From assembly GCA_905182155.1 (NCBI GenBank), contig CAJJAX010000022.1:1-41358 (forward strand): DNA of 41,358 nt, read 5' to 3'. The translations under genes were made by a program, and so were the position numbers. Shown here one piece after another: positions 34,156-41,358 of this stretch (positions are counted from its first letter, which is position 1; each line of letters starts with the position of its first letter). The notes under the pieces were generated by a model. That model did no database searches and was not told the DNA's origin. It was given only the letters and a program-made list of their open reading frames with translations. Source of the DNA: an uncultured Pseudomonadales bacterium (lineage in GTDB: Bacteria > Pseudomonadota > Gammaproteobacteria > Pseudomonadales > Azotimanducaceae).

Positions 34156-34608
34156 CTAGTCGCCCACTCGCACGGCGAGCACATCGCACGGTGACCCCTG
34201 CAGTACGCCATTGGCGGTGGAACCCAATAGCAGCGCTAAACCATGGCGACCATGGCTGCCAACAACGATGAGATCGACCTCAAGTTCTTCGGCGAGGCTA
34301 TGGATCTCGGTCTCGGGTCGACCGTAAACCAAATGCCGGTTTTCGCTTGGAATGTCTAAGCCCTCAGCGAATTCATCGAGCTGTATTTTCGCCGTCTCTT
34401 GTAATTGGTCTTGGATTGTCGAAAGGTCCATCGGGACATCCCCGCCATAAGCGAGGCTGAGCGGTTCAATGACGTGGGTGCAACTCAAGGTGGCGTCAAA
34501 GGCCGTGCGCAGGGCACAGGCCTTTTGGGCGACAGCCCGGGCATCTTCGGTGAGATCAACCGCGATCAGAATGTGTTTAAATGCCGGTTCCATACTGGGT
34601 TCTCGCAC
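34156..34608 (-). CDS. Universal stress protein (UspA family)
   Basis: This 150-aa protein (145 from the second ATG, MEPAFKHILIAVDLTEDA) has the Usp fold with the ATP-binding signature VGSHGRHGLALLLGSTANGVL (G-x2-G-x9-GS) and the ending CDVLAVRV. It is a small cytoplasmic stress protein, probably nucleotide-binding. It lies between slt and a divergent membrane-protein gene, with its promoter in the 100-base gap at 34609-34709. Confidence 0.9.
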   Translation of the reverse strand: MREPSMEPAFKHILIAVDLTEDARAVAQKACALRTAFDATLSCTHVIEPLSLAYGGDVPMDLSTIQDQLQETAKIQLDEFAEGLDIPSENRHLVYGRPETEIHSLAEELEVDLIVVGSHGRHGLALLLGSTANGVLQGSPCDVLAVRVGD

Positions 34609-34709
34609 AGACTTTAAGGAAACTTACCCGACTCCGTTGCCGCATACAATAGATGGGCGTTCGATGAGACAAATAGAAAAATACAACTGCTGACAAGGAG
34701 CAAACGGTC

Positions 34710-35255
34710 ATGGTTTACCTGTTCATTGGTTTGGTGTTACTGATGCTCATCGCGCCGATTGTTTCGATTCTACCGGGTAAATCCCAAAAACAGATTATGG
34801 CCGTTCGGCGAGCCGCAATGGCACGGGGCATATCGGTAGAACTGACGAGCATCGATGACCCAAACCCGAGCCAAGAGAAATATCGAACCAGTACCGGTCG
34901 AGCGTTGCCGGCGAAGCTGCAGGTTGCAGCCTACAAAGGGCTCAGCCGCCAGGGGGCGAGTCCTGGGGCCCTCCAAGCCTTTCAAGTACAAAGAACGCTG
35001 GGTCAAGACGGATCGAGGTTAGTGGCTTTTCAGTCCATAACGGATACGCCCTTGTCAGCACCGTGCCTCGAATTTCTTGGGCAACATGCGGGCAGCTTAC
35101 CCGACGCGGTTCAACAGATTATTTGGGATGGCCGTCGTCTCAACGTGTACTGGGTAGAGCAGCCGGATACGGTGATGGGCGAAAAAATCTTTACGTTTAT
35201 CGAAGAGGGCCTACAATGGCTCGCTGAGTTTTCATCGATTTCTACACCGGATTGA
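34710..35255 (+). CDS. Conserved-looking membrane-anchored protein of unknown function
   Basis: This 181-aa protein has an N-terminal transmembrane helix (residues 3-21), followed by a basic segment (GKSQKQIMAVRRAAMARG) and a soluble domain. The ribosome-binding site AAGGAG is well placed before ATG 34710. The helix-basic arrangement suggests the soluble domain faces the cytoplasm. I do not recognise a named family. It precedes topA on the same strand with a 450-base gap, so it probably has its own promoter. Confidence 0.75.
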   Translation: MVYLFIGLVLLMLIAPIVSILPGKSQKQIMAVRRAAMARGISVELTSIDDPNPSQEKYRTSTGRALPAKLQVAAYKGLSRQGASPGALQAFQVQRTLGQDGSRLVAFQSITDTPLSAPCLEFLGQHAGSLPDAVQQIIWDGRRLNVYWVEQPDTVMGEKIFTFIEEGLQWLAEFSSISTPD

Positions 35256-35708
35256 GTGGCTAAGGCTTGACAAGTTGGTCGCTCAGCGGGTGTAGTAAAA
35301 AGGGTTTGGGCTCTGAGGCGGTCAGAAATACGGTATTTTAGGCCGGTTGCGATCGACCTAAGACGCTTGAACGGCTGGTCAAGCACGTCGTTTGGCTAAG
35401 GGCTGCGATATGAGGCTCAGACAATAATTTCTCCTTGAACGTGAAGGAATCGATTGGGATATCGCTCAGAAGGGTTTCGATTGGCGGTGTCGGTCGAGGC
35501 GTTTTTGAGTGCGCTGACAACCCTGAGGTAGGGGCCAGGCGTTGAACGTTCGGCATTGGGCTTGATAGCTTAGCGCTTAGATTACATTTGATAGAAAGAT
35601 CAAGACGCACCGATTCAAGGGTGCAGGGCAGGCCGCCAAGATGGCGCGTTTGGAAGTAAGGATTAAATCGTTGTGCCCCGTTGATGGCACTCAAAAAGTG
35701 GTTATTTC
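35256..35708. other. Intergenic region before topA
   Basis: A minus-strand frame of 118 codons (35338-35694) is open here but has no recognisable product, no good ribosome-binding site and an unusual composition, so it is not called a gene. No clear terminator or promoter pair stands out. Confidence 0.4.
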
Positions 35709-36725
35709 ATGGCAAAAGCACTCGTTATCGTCGAGTCGCCCGCAAAGGCGAAAACCATTAATAAGTATCTCGGCAGCGACTTTATTGTGAAGTCGAGCGT
35801 GGGGCATATCCGAGATTTGCCGGTCAGTGGTCAAGGCACGGTCGTCGATCCGAAGGCGCGCGCCGCAGAGGCCGCTAAAACTCGGAAGCTCTCGCCGGAA
35901 AAAAAGGTCGCGCACAAGAAAGCAAAGGCCCGTCAACAATTGATCAAGCGGATGGGGATTGATCCGGATAATGATTGGAAGGCGAACTATCAAATTCTTC
36001 CTGGCAAAGAAAAGGTGGTCAGCGAGCTTAAGAGATTGTCACAAACCGCAGACGAGATTTATCTCGCAACGGATATGGACCGAGAGGGCGAAGCCATTGC
36101 CTGGCATTTAAAAGAAGCCATCGGCGGTGATCCCAGCCGGTATAAGCGGGTGGTGTTTAACGAGATTACTGAAAAAGCCATCCAGGCGGCGTTTGAGCAA
36201 CCGGGTGAGATTGATATCGATCGGGTGAATGCGCAACAAGCGCGTCGTTTCCTCGATCGGGTGGTGGGCTACATGGTCAGCCCGCTGCTTTGGAGCAAAA
36301 TCGCACGCGGCTTATCGGCTGGACGTGTGCAGTCGGTCGCGGTGAAATTACTGGTCGAGCGGGAACGCGAAATCAGAGCGTTTATTCCTGAAGAATATTG
36401 GGAAGTTTTTGCCAGTTTGGAAAATCCAGAAGGGGCCGCCAAGTTTCAAGTCATGCGCAATCAGGGCGCCGCATTTAGGCCGACGAACCGAGAAGCGGTT
36501 GATGTGGTTTTGGGCGTTTTAAATGCGGGCGCTTTTGAGGTTTCTGCTCGAGAAGATAAACCAACCCAAACCCGGCCCAACGCGCCTTTTATTACCTCGA
36601 CCCTGCAACAAGCTGCGAGCACGCGCTTGGGTTATGGGGTGAAGAAAACCATGATGATGGCCCAGCGACTCTACGAAGGCGGGCTACATTACTTATATGC
36701 GAACAGACTCGACCAACTTAAGTAG
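35709..36725 (+). CDS. topA: DNA topoisomerase I, N-terminal part (frameshifted)
   Basis: This frame begins the type IA topoisomerase that relaxes negative supercoils: [19 protein letters not shown], then the TOPRIM metal site [17 protein letters not shown] and [21 protein letters not shown]. It runs to [14 protein letters not shown], where the family continues ITYMRTDST with the catalytic tyrosine. Here an extra C at 36687 changes the reading to [16 protein letters not shown]. Removing that base gives [10 protein letters not shown] in frame with the next ORF. topA is normally essential, so a sequencing error is the first suspect. Confidence 0.93.
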   Translation: MAKALVIVESPAKAKTINKYLGSDFIVKSSVGHIRDLPVSGQGTVVDPKARAAEAAKTRKLSPEKKVAHKKAKARQQLIKRMGIDPDNDWKANYQILPGKEKVVSELKRLSQTADEIYLATDMDREGEAIAWHLKEAIGGDPSRYKRVVFNEITEKAIQAAFEQPGEIDIDRVNAQQARRFLDRVVGYMVSPLLWSKIARGLSAGRVQSVAVKLLVEREREIRAFIPEEYWEVFASLENPEGAAKFQVMRNQGAAFRPTNREAVDVVLGVLNAGAFEVSAREDKPTQTRPNAPFITSTLQQAASTRLGYGVKKTMMMAQRLYEGGLHYLYANRLDQLK

Positions 36726-38286
36726 TGATGCGATTGAAAGTTGTCGAGCGCTGATTGAACAAGATGCGGGCCTCGAGACGCTGCCCGCGAGCGCACGCGA
36801 GTACACCACCAAGAAGAAGAACGCGCAGGAGGCGCACGAAGCCATCCGTCCTTCCGATGTTGCGATCAAAGCCACCCAACTGAACAATATGGAGCGCGAC
36901 GCCGAGCGACTGTATGAGTTGATCTGGCGGCAGTTTGTGGCGTGTCAAATGCCCAATGCGGATTATCTGTCCACTTTGGTGACGGTTCATCGAGGTGAGG
37001 TTGAGCTGCGGGTACGTGGGCGTATTCTGCGCTTTGATGGCTATACCCGGGTGCAAGCCGCGGCGGGTAAGAAAGACGATGAGCCTGGCTTGCCGGAATT
37101 TAAAGTCGGTCAGGAGCTGAGGCTGCTCAACCTGGATCCGGTTCAGCATTTTACGAAGCCGACGGCGCGGTTCGGGGAAGCCTCTTTGGTTCGGGAACTG
37201 GAAAAGCGTGGTATTGGCCGGCCTTCCACCTACGCCTCGATCATTACCACGATTCAAGATCGCGGCTATGTAGATGTTGAAAATAGAAGATTTTTTGTAA
37301 AGAAAATAGGTTTAATTGTTGCAGACAGATTGCTAGAAAGCTTCAGCGATATTATGGATTACAGCTTTACTGCAAACCTCGAGGCGTCCCTTGATCAGGT
37401 TTCCAGTGGCGATCAAAACTGGAAAGAAACGCTGAATGATTTTTATTCAGATTTTTCAGAAAAATTAGAAAAAGCGTCTGATCAAGACGATGGAATGCGA
37501 TCGAATCAGCCGAGTGTTATTGGCAAGCCTTGCCCGCAATGTGAACGGCCTATGAATGTCCGCACGGCGAGCACCGGCGTGTTTTTAGGGTGTTCTGGTT
37601 ATGATCTGCCGCCAAAGGAGCGTTGCAAGCAGACCATCAACTTGATTCCCGGTGATGAGGTTGTGAGCGCAACCGGGGATGATGAAGAAGAATCCAGGAT
37701 CTTGTTAAAGAAACGTCGTTGTCAAGAATGCCAGACCGCCATGACGGAGTATTTGATTGATGAAACTAGAAAACTACATGTCTGTGGTAACAACCCTGAC
37801 TGTATTGGCCATGAGATTGAAGTTGGCCAATATGTGATTAAGGGTTATGAGGGACCGATAATTGACTGTGATAAATGCCACAGTGAAATGCAGCTGAAAA
37901 CTGGTCGGTTTGGAAAGTACTTTGGTTGTACCGGGGAAACTAGTCCCGGAGAACCCTGTAAAAACACCCGAAAATTACTTCGTAATGGCGAAGCCGCTCC
38001 ACCAAAGGTAGATCCTATATCCATGCCTGAATTGCGTTGTGTTAAGGTCGAAGACCACTATGTGCTGCGTGATGGCGCATCGGGTATCTTTTTAGCCGCT
38101 AGTCAATTCCCTCGCCACAGAGAGACTCGTGCGCCAACGGTGAATGAGTTATTGCCCTATAAAAGCCAAATTGATCCGAAATATCAGTTTTTATTAAAAG
38201 CACCTGCGTCAGATCCGGATGGCAATGAAACGGTTATTCGCTACAGTAGGAAAACCAAAGAGCAGTATGTGCGCAGCCGAAATTGA
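36697..38286 (+). CDS. topA: DNA topoisomerase I, central and zinc-ribbon part (frameshifted)
   Basis: This 529-residue frame opens with [16 protein letters not shown] directly after the active-site tyrosine. It continues through the gate domain ([38 protein letters not shown]) and three zinc-ribbon modules ([42 protein letters not shown]). It ends at [14 protein letters not shown], but relatives continue in a different way. One extra base near 38272 puts the remaining C-terminus in the frame ending at 38590. The original protein would be about 960 aa. Confidence 0.93.
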   Translation: MRTDSTNLSSDAIESCRALIEQDAGLETLPASAREYTTKKKNAQEAHEAIRPSDVAIKATQLNNMERDAERLYELIWRQFVACQMPNADYLSTLVTVHRGEVELRVRGRILRFDGYTRVQAAAGKKDDEPGLPEFKVGQELRLLNLDPVQHFTKPTARFGEASLVRELEKRGIGRPSTYASIITTIQDRGYVDVENRRFFVKKIGLIVADRLLESFSDIMDYSFTANLEASLDQVSSGDQNWKETLNDFYSDFSEKLEKASDQDDGMRSNQPSVIGKPCPQCERPMNVRTASTGVFLGCSGYDLPPKERCKQTINLIPGDEVVSATGDDEEESRILLKKRRCQECQTAMTEYLIDETRKLHVCGNNPDCIGHEIEVGQYVIKGYEGPIIDCDKCHSEMQLKTGRFGKYFGCTGETSPGEPCKNTRKLLRNGEAAPPKVDPISMPELRCVKVEDHYVLRDGASGIFLAASQFPRHRETRAPTVNELLPYKSQIDPKYQFLLKAPASDPDGNETVIRYSRKTKEQYVRSRN

Positions 38287-38590
38287 GAAGGGCAAGGTAT
38301 CGGGTTGGCGAGCAGACTTTGACGAATCCAAAGGCATTTGGGTCGAGACTCAGGCGCCCAGCCCTCAAAAGGCAAAGCCCGCAAAGAAAAAAGCGGCCGT
38401 GAAGAAAAACGCCGTGGCTAAAAAGACCGTGGCGAAAAAGACCGTGGCTAAAAACGCCGTGGCGAAAAAGACCGTGGCTAAAAACGCCGTGGCGAAAAAG
38501 ACCGTGGCTAAAAAGGCCGTGGCTAAAAAAACTGTGGTCAAAAAGAAGGCAGCGGTTAAGAAGGCGCCGGCAAAGCCAAAAACACCTTAA
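38273..38590 (+). CDS. topA: C-terminal tail of topoisomerase I, Lys/Ala-rich (frameshifted)
   Basis: Read in this frame, the sequence after EQYV gives [19 protein letters not shown], the expected end block of gammaproteobacterial TopA, followed by [15 protein letters not shown] and a long repetitive basic tail of KKTVA and KNAVA pentapeptides ending in KAPAKPKTP. It has no start signal of its own; the nominal frame opening at 38219 overlaps the previous fragment. The tail resembles histone H1-like and mycobacterial TopA C-termini and should bind DNA nonspecifically. Confidence 0.8.
   Translation, partial: AAEIEKGKVSGWRADFDESKGIWVETQAPSPQKAKPAKKKAAVKKNAVAKKTVAKKTVAKNAVAKKTVAKNAVAKKTVAKKAVAKKTVVKKKAAVKKAPAKPKTP
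38405..38545 (+). repeat. 15-bp tandem repeat encoding the basic tail
   Basis: Units of the form GCCGTGGCTAAAAAG / ACCGTGGCGAAAAAG are repeated about nine times. Within them a 30-bp unit alternating AAAAAG and AAAAAC versions is nearly perfectly duplicated. Each 15-bp unit encodes one pentapeptide ([10 protein letters not shown] or AKKAV). Such a coding minisatellite is prone to unit gain and loss without changing frame. Confidence 0.85.
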
Positions 38591-38671
38591 TGATGATTCA
38601 GAGCATGGTTTGGCGCCTAGATGAAACCAAGCCCCGGGCTTCAGGTTTAAAGGCCACAGCTCGCAGATCAA

Positions 38672-38689
38672 CGGATCTTTACAGATCCG
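38672..38689. terminator. Possible hairpin between topA and lexA
   Basis: CGGATC, loop TTTACA, GATCCG form a perfect 6-bp stem between the convergent topA and lexA genes. No T run follows on either strand, so the call is tentative. Confidence 0.3.
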
Positions 38690-38764
38690 ATGAGCGGAGG
38701 TTGTTTGCCGGCAAGCCCGAGTGCGGGTCGTCCAGCGGGCTCAAAGGTGATCACCCGGCGCACC

Positions 38765-39360
38765 TTAGTGCCGGATAACCCCCACAGCCAGACCTTCGAT
38801 TGCAAATTGGCTGGTTCTTAAATCAACCTCAATGGGCTGATAGTCTTGGTTTTCGGGTAGGAGGTCACTTGATAGCTCTGCTTGCCCTTTTGGAAGCGCT
38901 TGACGGTAACCTCATCGTCAATCCGAGCAACAACGATGTCGCCAGCTTTTGCCGTCTGCGTGCTGTGTACTGCCAATAAGTCGCCATCTAAGATACCGCA
39001 ATCGATCATACTGTCGCCTCGGACCACCAGCATGTAGTCAGCCGCAGGACTAAAAAAGCTGGCTGGAATTTCACAATGATCCTCGATATGTTCTTCTGCC
39101 AGGATCGGATTGCCTGCGGCGACCCGACCAATAATTGGCAAGCCTAGGTTTTCTGGGAGTTTGATCCCTCGGGAAGTTCCTGGGATCATTTCGATCGCGC
39201 CTTTACGGGCCAGCGCCTTAAGATGTTCCTCTGCGGCATTGGCGCTCTTGAATCCTAGCTTATGGGCAATGTCTGCTCGGGTTGGCGGATAGCCGGTTTC
39301 TTCGAGATAGGACTTAATGAAGTCCAGGACCTCACTTTGACGGTGTGTGAGTTTGATCAT
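38765..39360 (-). CDS. lexA: LexA SOS repressor (C-terminal frameshift)
   Basis: The start ATG 39360 has AGGA upstream. The winged HTH ([33 protein letters not shown]), the Ala-Gly cleavage site in RVAAGNP, the catalytic Ser in [16 protein letters not shown] and the Lys in [11 protein letters not shown] are all present. As written, the frame ends at 38818 with [16 protein letters not shown]. Adding one C near 38862 (minus strand ACCTCC to ACCCTCC) restores [15 protein letters not shown] and [16 protein letters not shown] at 38765, the expected end and a normal 198-aa length. LexA represses the DNA-damage regulon, including itself. Confidence 0.92.
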
Positions 39361-39420
39361 AGTGTCCTCGCTTGGGTCATGGCCCCCGCCGGAAATCAGG
39401 TTTCCAGGCTTTTATGGGGT

Positions 39421-39436
39421 CTGTTTATTTATACAG
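39421..39436. promoter_or_regulatory. SOS box 1 (LexA operator)
   Basis: CTGTTTATTTATACAG fits the CTG-N10-CAG LexA operator with an AT-rich centre. It lies about 60 bases before the lexA start codon, so it should mediate autoregulation. Confidence 0.8.
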
Positions 39437-39438
39437 CG

Positions 39439-39454
39439 CTGGAATTATATACAG
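39439..39454. promoter_or_regulatory. SOS box 2 (LexA operator)
   Basis: CTGGAATTATATACAG is a second CTG-N10-CAG site, two bases after the first. Paired operators before lexA also occur in E. coli. The site may also influence the divergent gene at 39555. Confidence 0.75.
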
Positions 39455-39498
39455 TACAAAATTTCAAGCAAGGAATATTTCTAGATTTGACCCCAACA

Positions 39499-39526
39499 TT
39501 GATTTCTGTAATTACGGGGCTATAGT
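39499..39526 (+). promoter_or_regulatory. Sigma-70 promoter for the SPOR-like gene
   Basis: TTGATT (39499-39504) and TATAGT (39521-39526) are separated by 16 bases, about 29 bases before the TTG start at 39555. The SOS boxes lie 45-75 bases upstream of this promoter. Confidence 0.5.
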
Positions 39527-39554
39527 GTCGTGGCAAGTGGTTTAGGAGTCGATT

Positions 39555-40165
39555 TTGTTGAATTTAGCGTTAAAGCAAGACCTAAAAATTAAGACGACGC
39601 CATCAGTCTTTCTGAGGCTGTGGATGAGCATGCTGCTTGGTTTGGCCCCCGGATGGCGCTCAGTGACCAGCTGGTCTGGGTTCTGGGCAGCTATTCAGAC
39701 GCGGATTCCGCGCAAAAGGTTGCGTTGGCCGTGCATCAACTCACAGGCCAGGTGGGGTTCGTGCAATCGGCGGTTGTGAATGGCCGAGCGGTGCATCGTG
39801 CGCTCATTGATCCTGGCACGAGCCTGCAAGCGCAGGCGCGAACAACCACCTTACTCAGCGAAACCGCCTATAGTCAGACTTGGGGTTTTGAATTGGATAC
39901 GGGCGGCGATAACGTCAGAATGGTTGGTGAGGTTGTGATGCGCCCAGAAGCGGTGCCAGCCGTTGCCAATCGCGCCGATAAACAAAACGACGGCAATCCG
40001 GTTCAAGCCGCCGCCGACCTGAGCGGCAGCCCGATGGCGTCGGTTGCAAGCCCCGTCACGCCGCGCGTTGATCGGGTTGTTGATCGACCAAAGCGGTCAA
40101 CGGGCAAGGACCGCTCTGATTCGACCTCGGATTACCATCCGATTCGGTTAAAGTTGGGTCGCTGA
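39555..40165 (+). CDS. SPOR-like domain protein divergent from lexA (probable frameshift)
   Basis: Translation probably begins at TTG 39555, six bases after a good AGGAG (39544-39548), reading NLALKQDLKIK. The long open part lies in another frame, open from 39593, reading DDAISLSEAVDEHAAWFG and then QLVWVLGSYSDADSAQKVA, which resembles a SPOR domain. One missing G at 39593 (AAGAC instead of AAGGAC) would join them into about 203 aa. The C-terminal 70 residues are low-complexity and probably disordered. It occupies the sulA position next to lexA but does not look like SulA. The start at GTG 39620 is the alternative. Confidence 0.6.
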
Positions 40166-40207
40166 TTATTTGATGCAAACCATACTGATGCAGGTTAAGG
40201 CGGGCGA

Positions 40208-41280
40208 ATGGGTACCCTAGATGAATTGATGACATTCTTGAGTGTCTGGTTGGCCGACCCCTTGGTCGCCAGTGTCTTCGGGATTGTTTGGCGACCGCGT
40301 TCTTGAGTTATGCCAGCAGACGGACCTTACTGGTGCTGTCCGCTCGGGTGTCGAAGACCAGAGCCCCCTGGGATGATGCGTTGCTCCGCACGATCAGAAC
40401 GCCACTGAATGTCTTGATTTGGATTATTGGCTTGTCGCTCGCTGCTGAGTTGATTGCAGAGGTTCGGAGCCAATCTCAGATCGAGCTCATTGGGATGGTT
40501 CGGTATTTAGCCTTCATCGGTTTGGTGACCCTGTTTTTGGCGCGGCTCATTCGTGAACTGGAAGCGGCCTATATCAGTTCCGGTGGCGATGAAACCACGG
40601 TTACCGCCATTGCCAAGCTGGTGCGAATTTCTGTTTTTATCACCGCTGGCTTGATGGCGATGCAAACCTTGGGTTTGAGTATCTCCGGGGTTTTGACCTT
40701 TGGCGGTATTGGTGGGATCGCCGTTGGGTTTGCGGCCAAAGATTTATTGGCTAATTTTTTCGGCGGCTTGGTTATCTATATGGATCGACCCTTCAAGGTG
40801 GGCGATTGGATTCGAAGTCCTGATCGGGATATCGAGGGCACGGTGATTCGGGTTGGCTGGCGCTTAACGGAAATCCGCACGTTCAGTCAGCGGCCGCTTT
40901 ACATCCCCAATTCGATGTTCTCGACGATCTCTTTAGAAAACCCATCCAGAATGCTGAATCGTCGGATTTTTGAAACCATCGGGATTCGCTATAATGATTT
41001 GGGTAAGATGAAGGCGATTGTTGCCGACGTTTATGCCTTACTTGCCGATCACGAAGACATCGATCAATCCAAAACATTGATTGTCAATTTTGATGCCTTC
41101 AATGCGTCGAGCCTTGATTTTTTCGTTTACACCTTTACCAAAACCATTAATTGGGTCGAGTATCACGGCGTTAAACAAAAAATTCTGCTGGAAATTGCAG
41201 ATATTATTGCCGGGCACGGTGCGGAAATCGCCTTTCCGACCTCAACGATCCACCTCGAGACCGTTCAGCCTGAGTCTTAA
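40208..41280 (+). CDS. MscS family mechanosensitive channel (N-terminal frameshift)
   Basis: The first frame opens at ATG 40208 after AAGGCGGG and reads MGTLDELMTFLSVWLADPLVASVFGIV, then stops at once. The main frame from TTG 40288 gives 330 residues without a good ribosome-binding site. Adding one T in the run at 40287-40289 joins them into about 357 aa. The pore helix region GVLTFGGIGGIAVGFAAKDLLANFFGG and the following RPFKVGDWI identify the MscS family. YIPNSMFSTISLENPSRMLNRRIFETIGIRY is the C-terminal beta domain. The channel would release solutes on osmotic downshock. Confidence 0.88.
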
Positions 41281-41327
41281 GGTCCAGGTTGGGTCTCAAT
41301 TGATTAACACGAATAAAGGGTCATCCC

Positions 41328-41358
41328 ATGCCTGAAATGTTGTTTTATGAGAAGCCGG
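41328..41358 (+). CDS. Start of a further gene, cut by the window end
   Basis: ATG 41328 follows AAAGGG with a seven-base spacer and begins MPEMLFYEKP. Only ten codons are visible. The start is faintly like SapC family proteins, but that is too little to name a product. Confidence 0.45.
   Translation, partial: MPEMLFYEKP

Noticed and set aside
35338..35694. 118-codon minus-strand ORF before topA
   Set aside because: No start signal, no recognisable motif, and unusual composition.
36684..38286. Programmed frameshifting as the explanation for both topA breaks
   Set aside because: Neither site has a slippery heptamer or an obvious stimulator, and the same kind of indel recurs in unrelated genes nearby.
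1..41358. CRISPR array, rRNA, or intact insertion sequence
   Set aside because: No regularly spaced repeats, no rRNA motifs and no transposase ORF were seen on either strand.

Overview
The window reads as a chromosomal segment of a gammaproteobacterium of the broad Pseudomonas/Oceanospirillales type. Recognisable core neighbourhoods are nadK, rhomboid protease, DUF2797 and pepN; a MoxR/DUF58/DUF4381/BatA/BatB/BatD operon; and topA with lexA. These arrangements resemble Pseudomonas gene order as I remember it. The species cannot be named from this sequence. The core part (about 5.5-41.4 kb) is GC-richer than the first 5.4 kb.

Bases 1 to about 5,480 look like the end of an integrated island. 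A phage-type tyrosine integrase (4433-5389, minus) lies beside a tRNA-Val(UAC) gene whose 5' three quarters and promoter are intact but whose 3' end is not. The cargo is a row of small envelope genes on the plus strand: a 61-aa membrane protein, a DUF805 protein, a TolA/TonB-C-like secreted protein, two overlapping small membrane ORFs, and a secreted 231-aa protein with a possible LPP20/FlgT-like N-terminus. A minus-strand three-gene operon follows: two tiny membrane proteins and an XRE regulator. Three diverged copies of a non-coding repeat and a perfect 16-bp palindrome lie between these genes.

From 5.9 kb the order is: an RND efflux pair (adaptor plus pump); a MAPEG protein; a PLP enzyme of the D-cysteine desulfhydrase/ACC deaminase family; cysE; nadK; a MobA-like nucleotidyltransferase with XdhC; a rhomboid protease; DUF2797; pepN; the six-gene Bat operon; amtB; ddl with an SMP-30 protein; a glutaredoxin-like protein with TatD; the soluble lytic transglycosylase; a universal stress protein; a small membrane protein; topA; lexA with two SOS boxes; a divergent SPOR-like gene; a MscS channel; and the first codons of one more gene.

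The most striking feature of the core part is that many otherwise ordinary genes are broken by one-base events. These are moxR (two extra T), slt (extra C), topA (extra C just before the catalytic tyrosine, and another near the C-terminus), lexA (missing C), the SPOR-like gene (probably a missing G) and mscS (missing T). pepN has an in-frame TAG as codon 4 after the best ribosome-binding site. Five of the indels fall between 36.6 and 40.3 kb. Because essential genes are hit and several events are homopolymer length changes, consensus sequencing error is the leading explanation, and gene models there should be read across the breaks. I found no CRISPR array, rRNA or complete insertion sequence.
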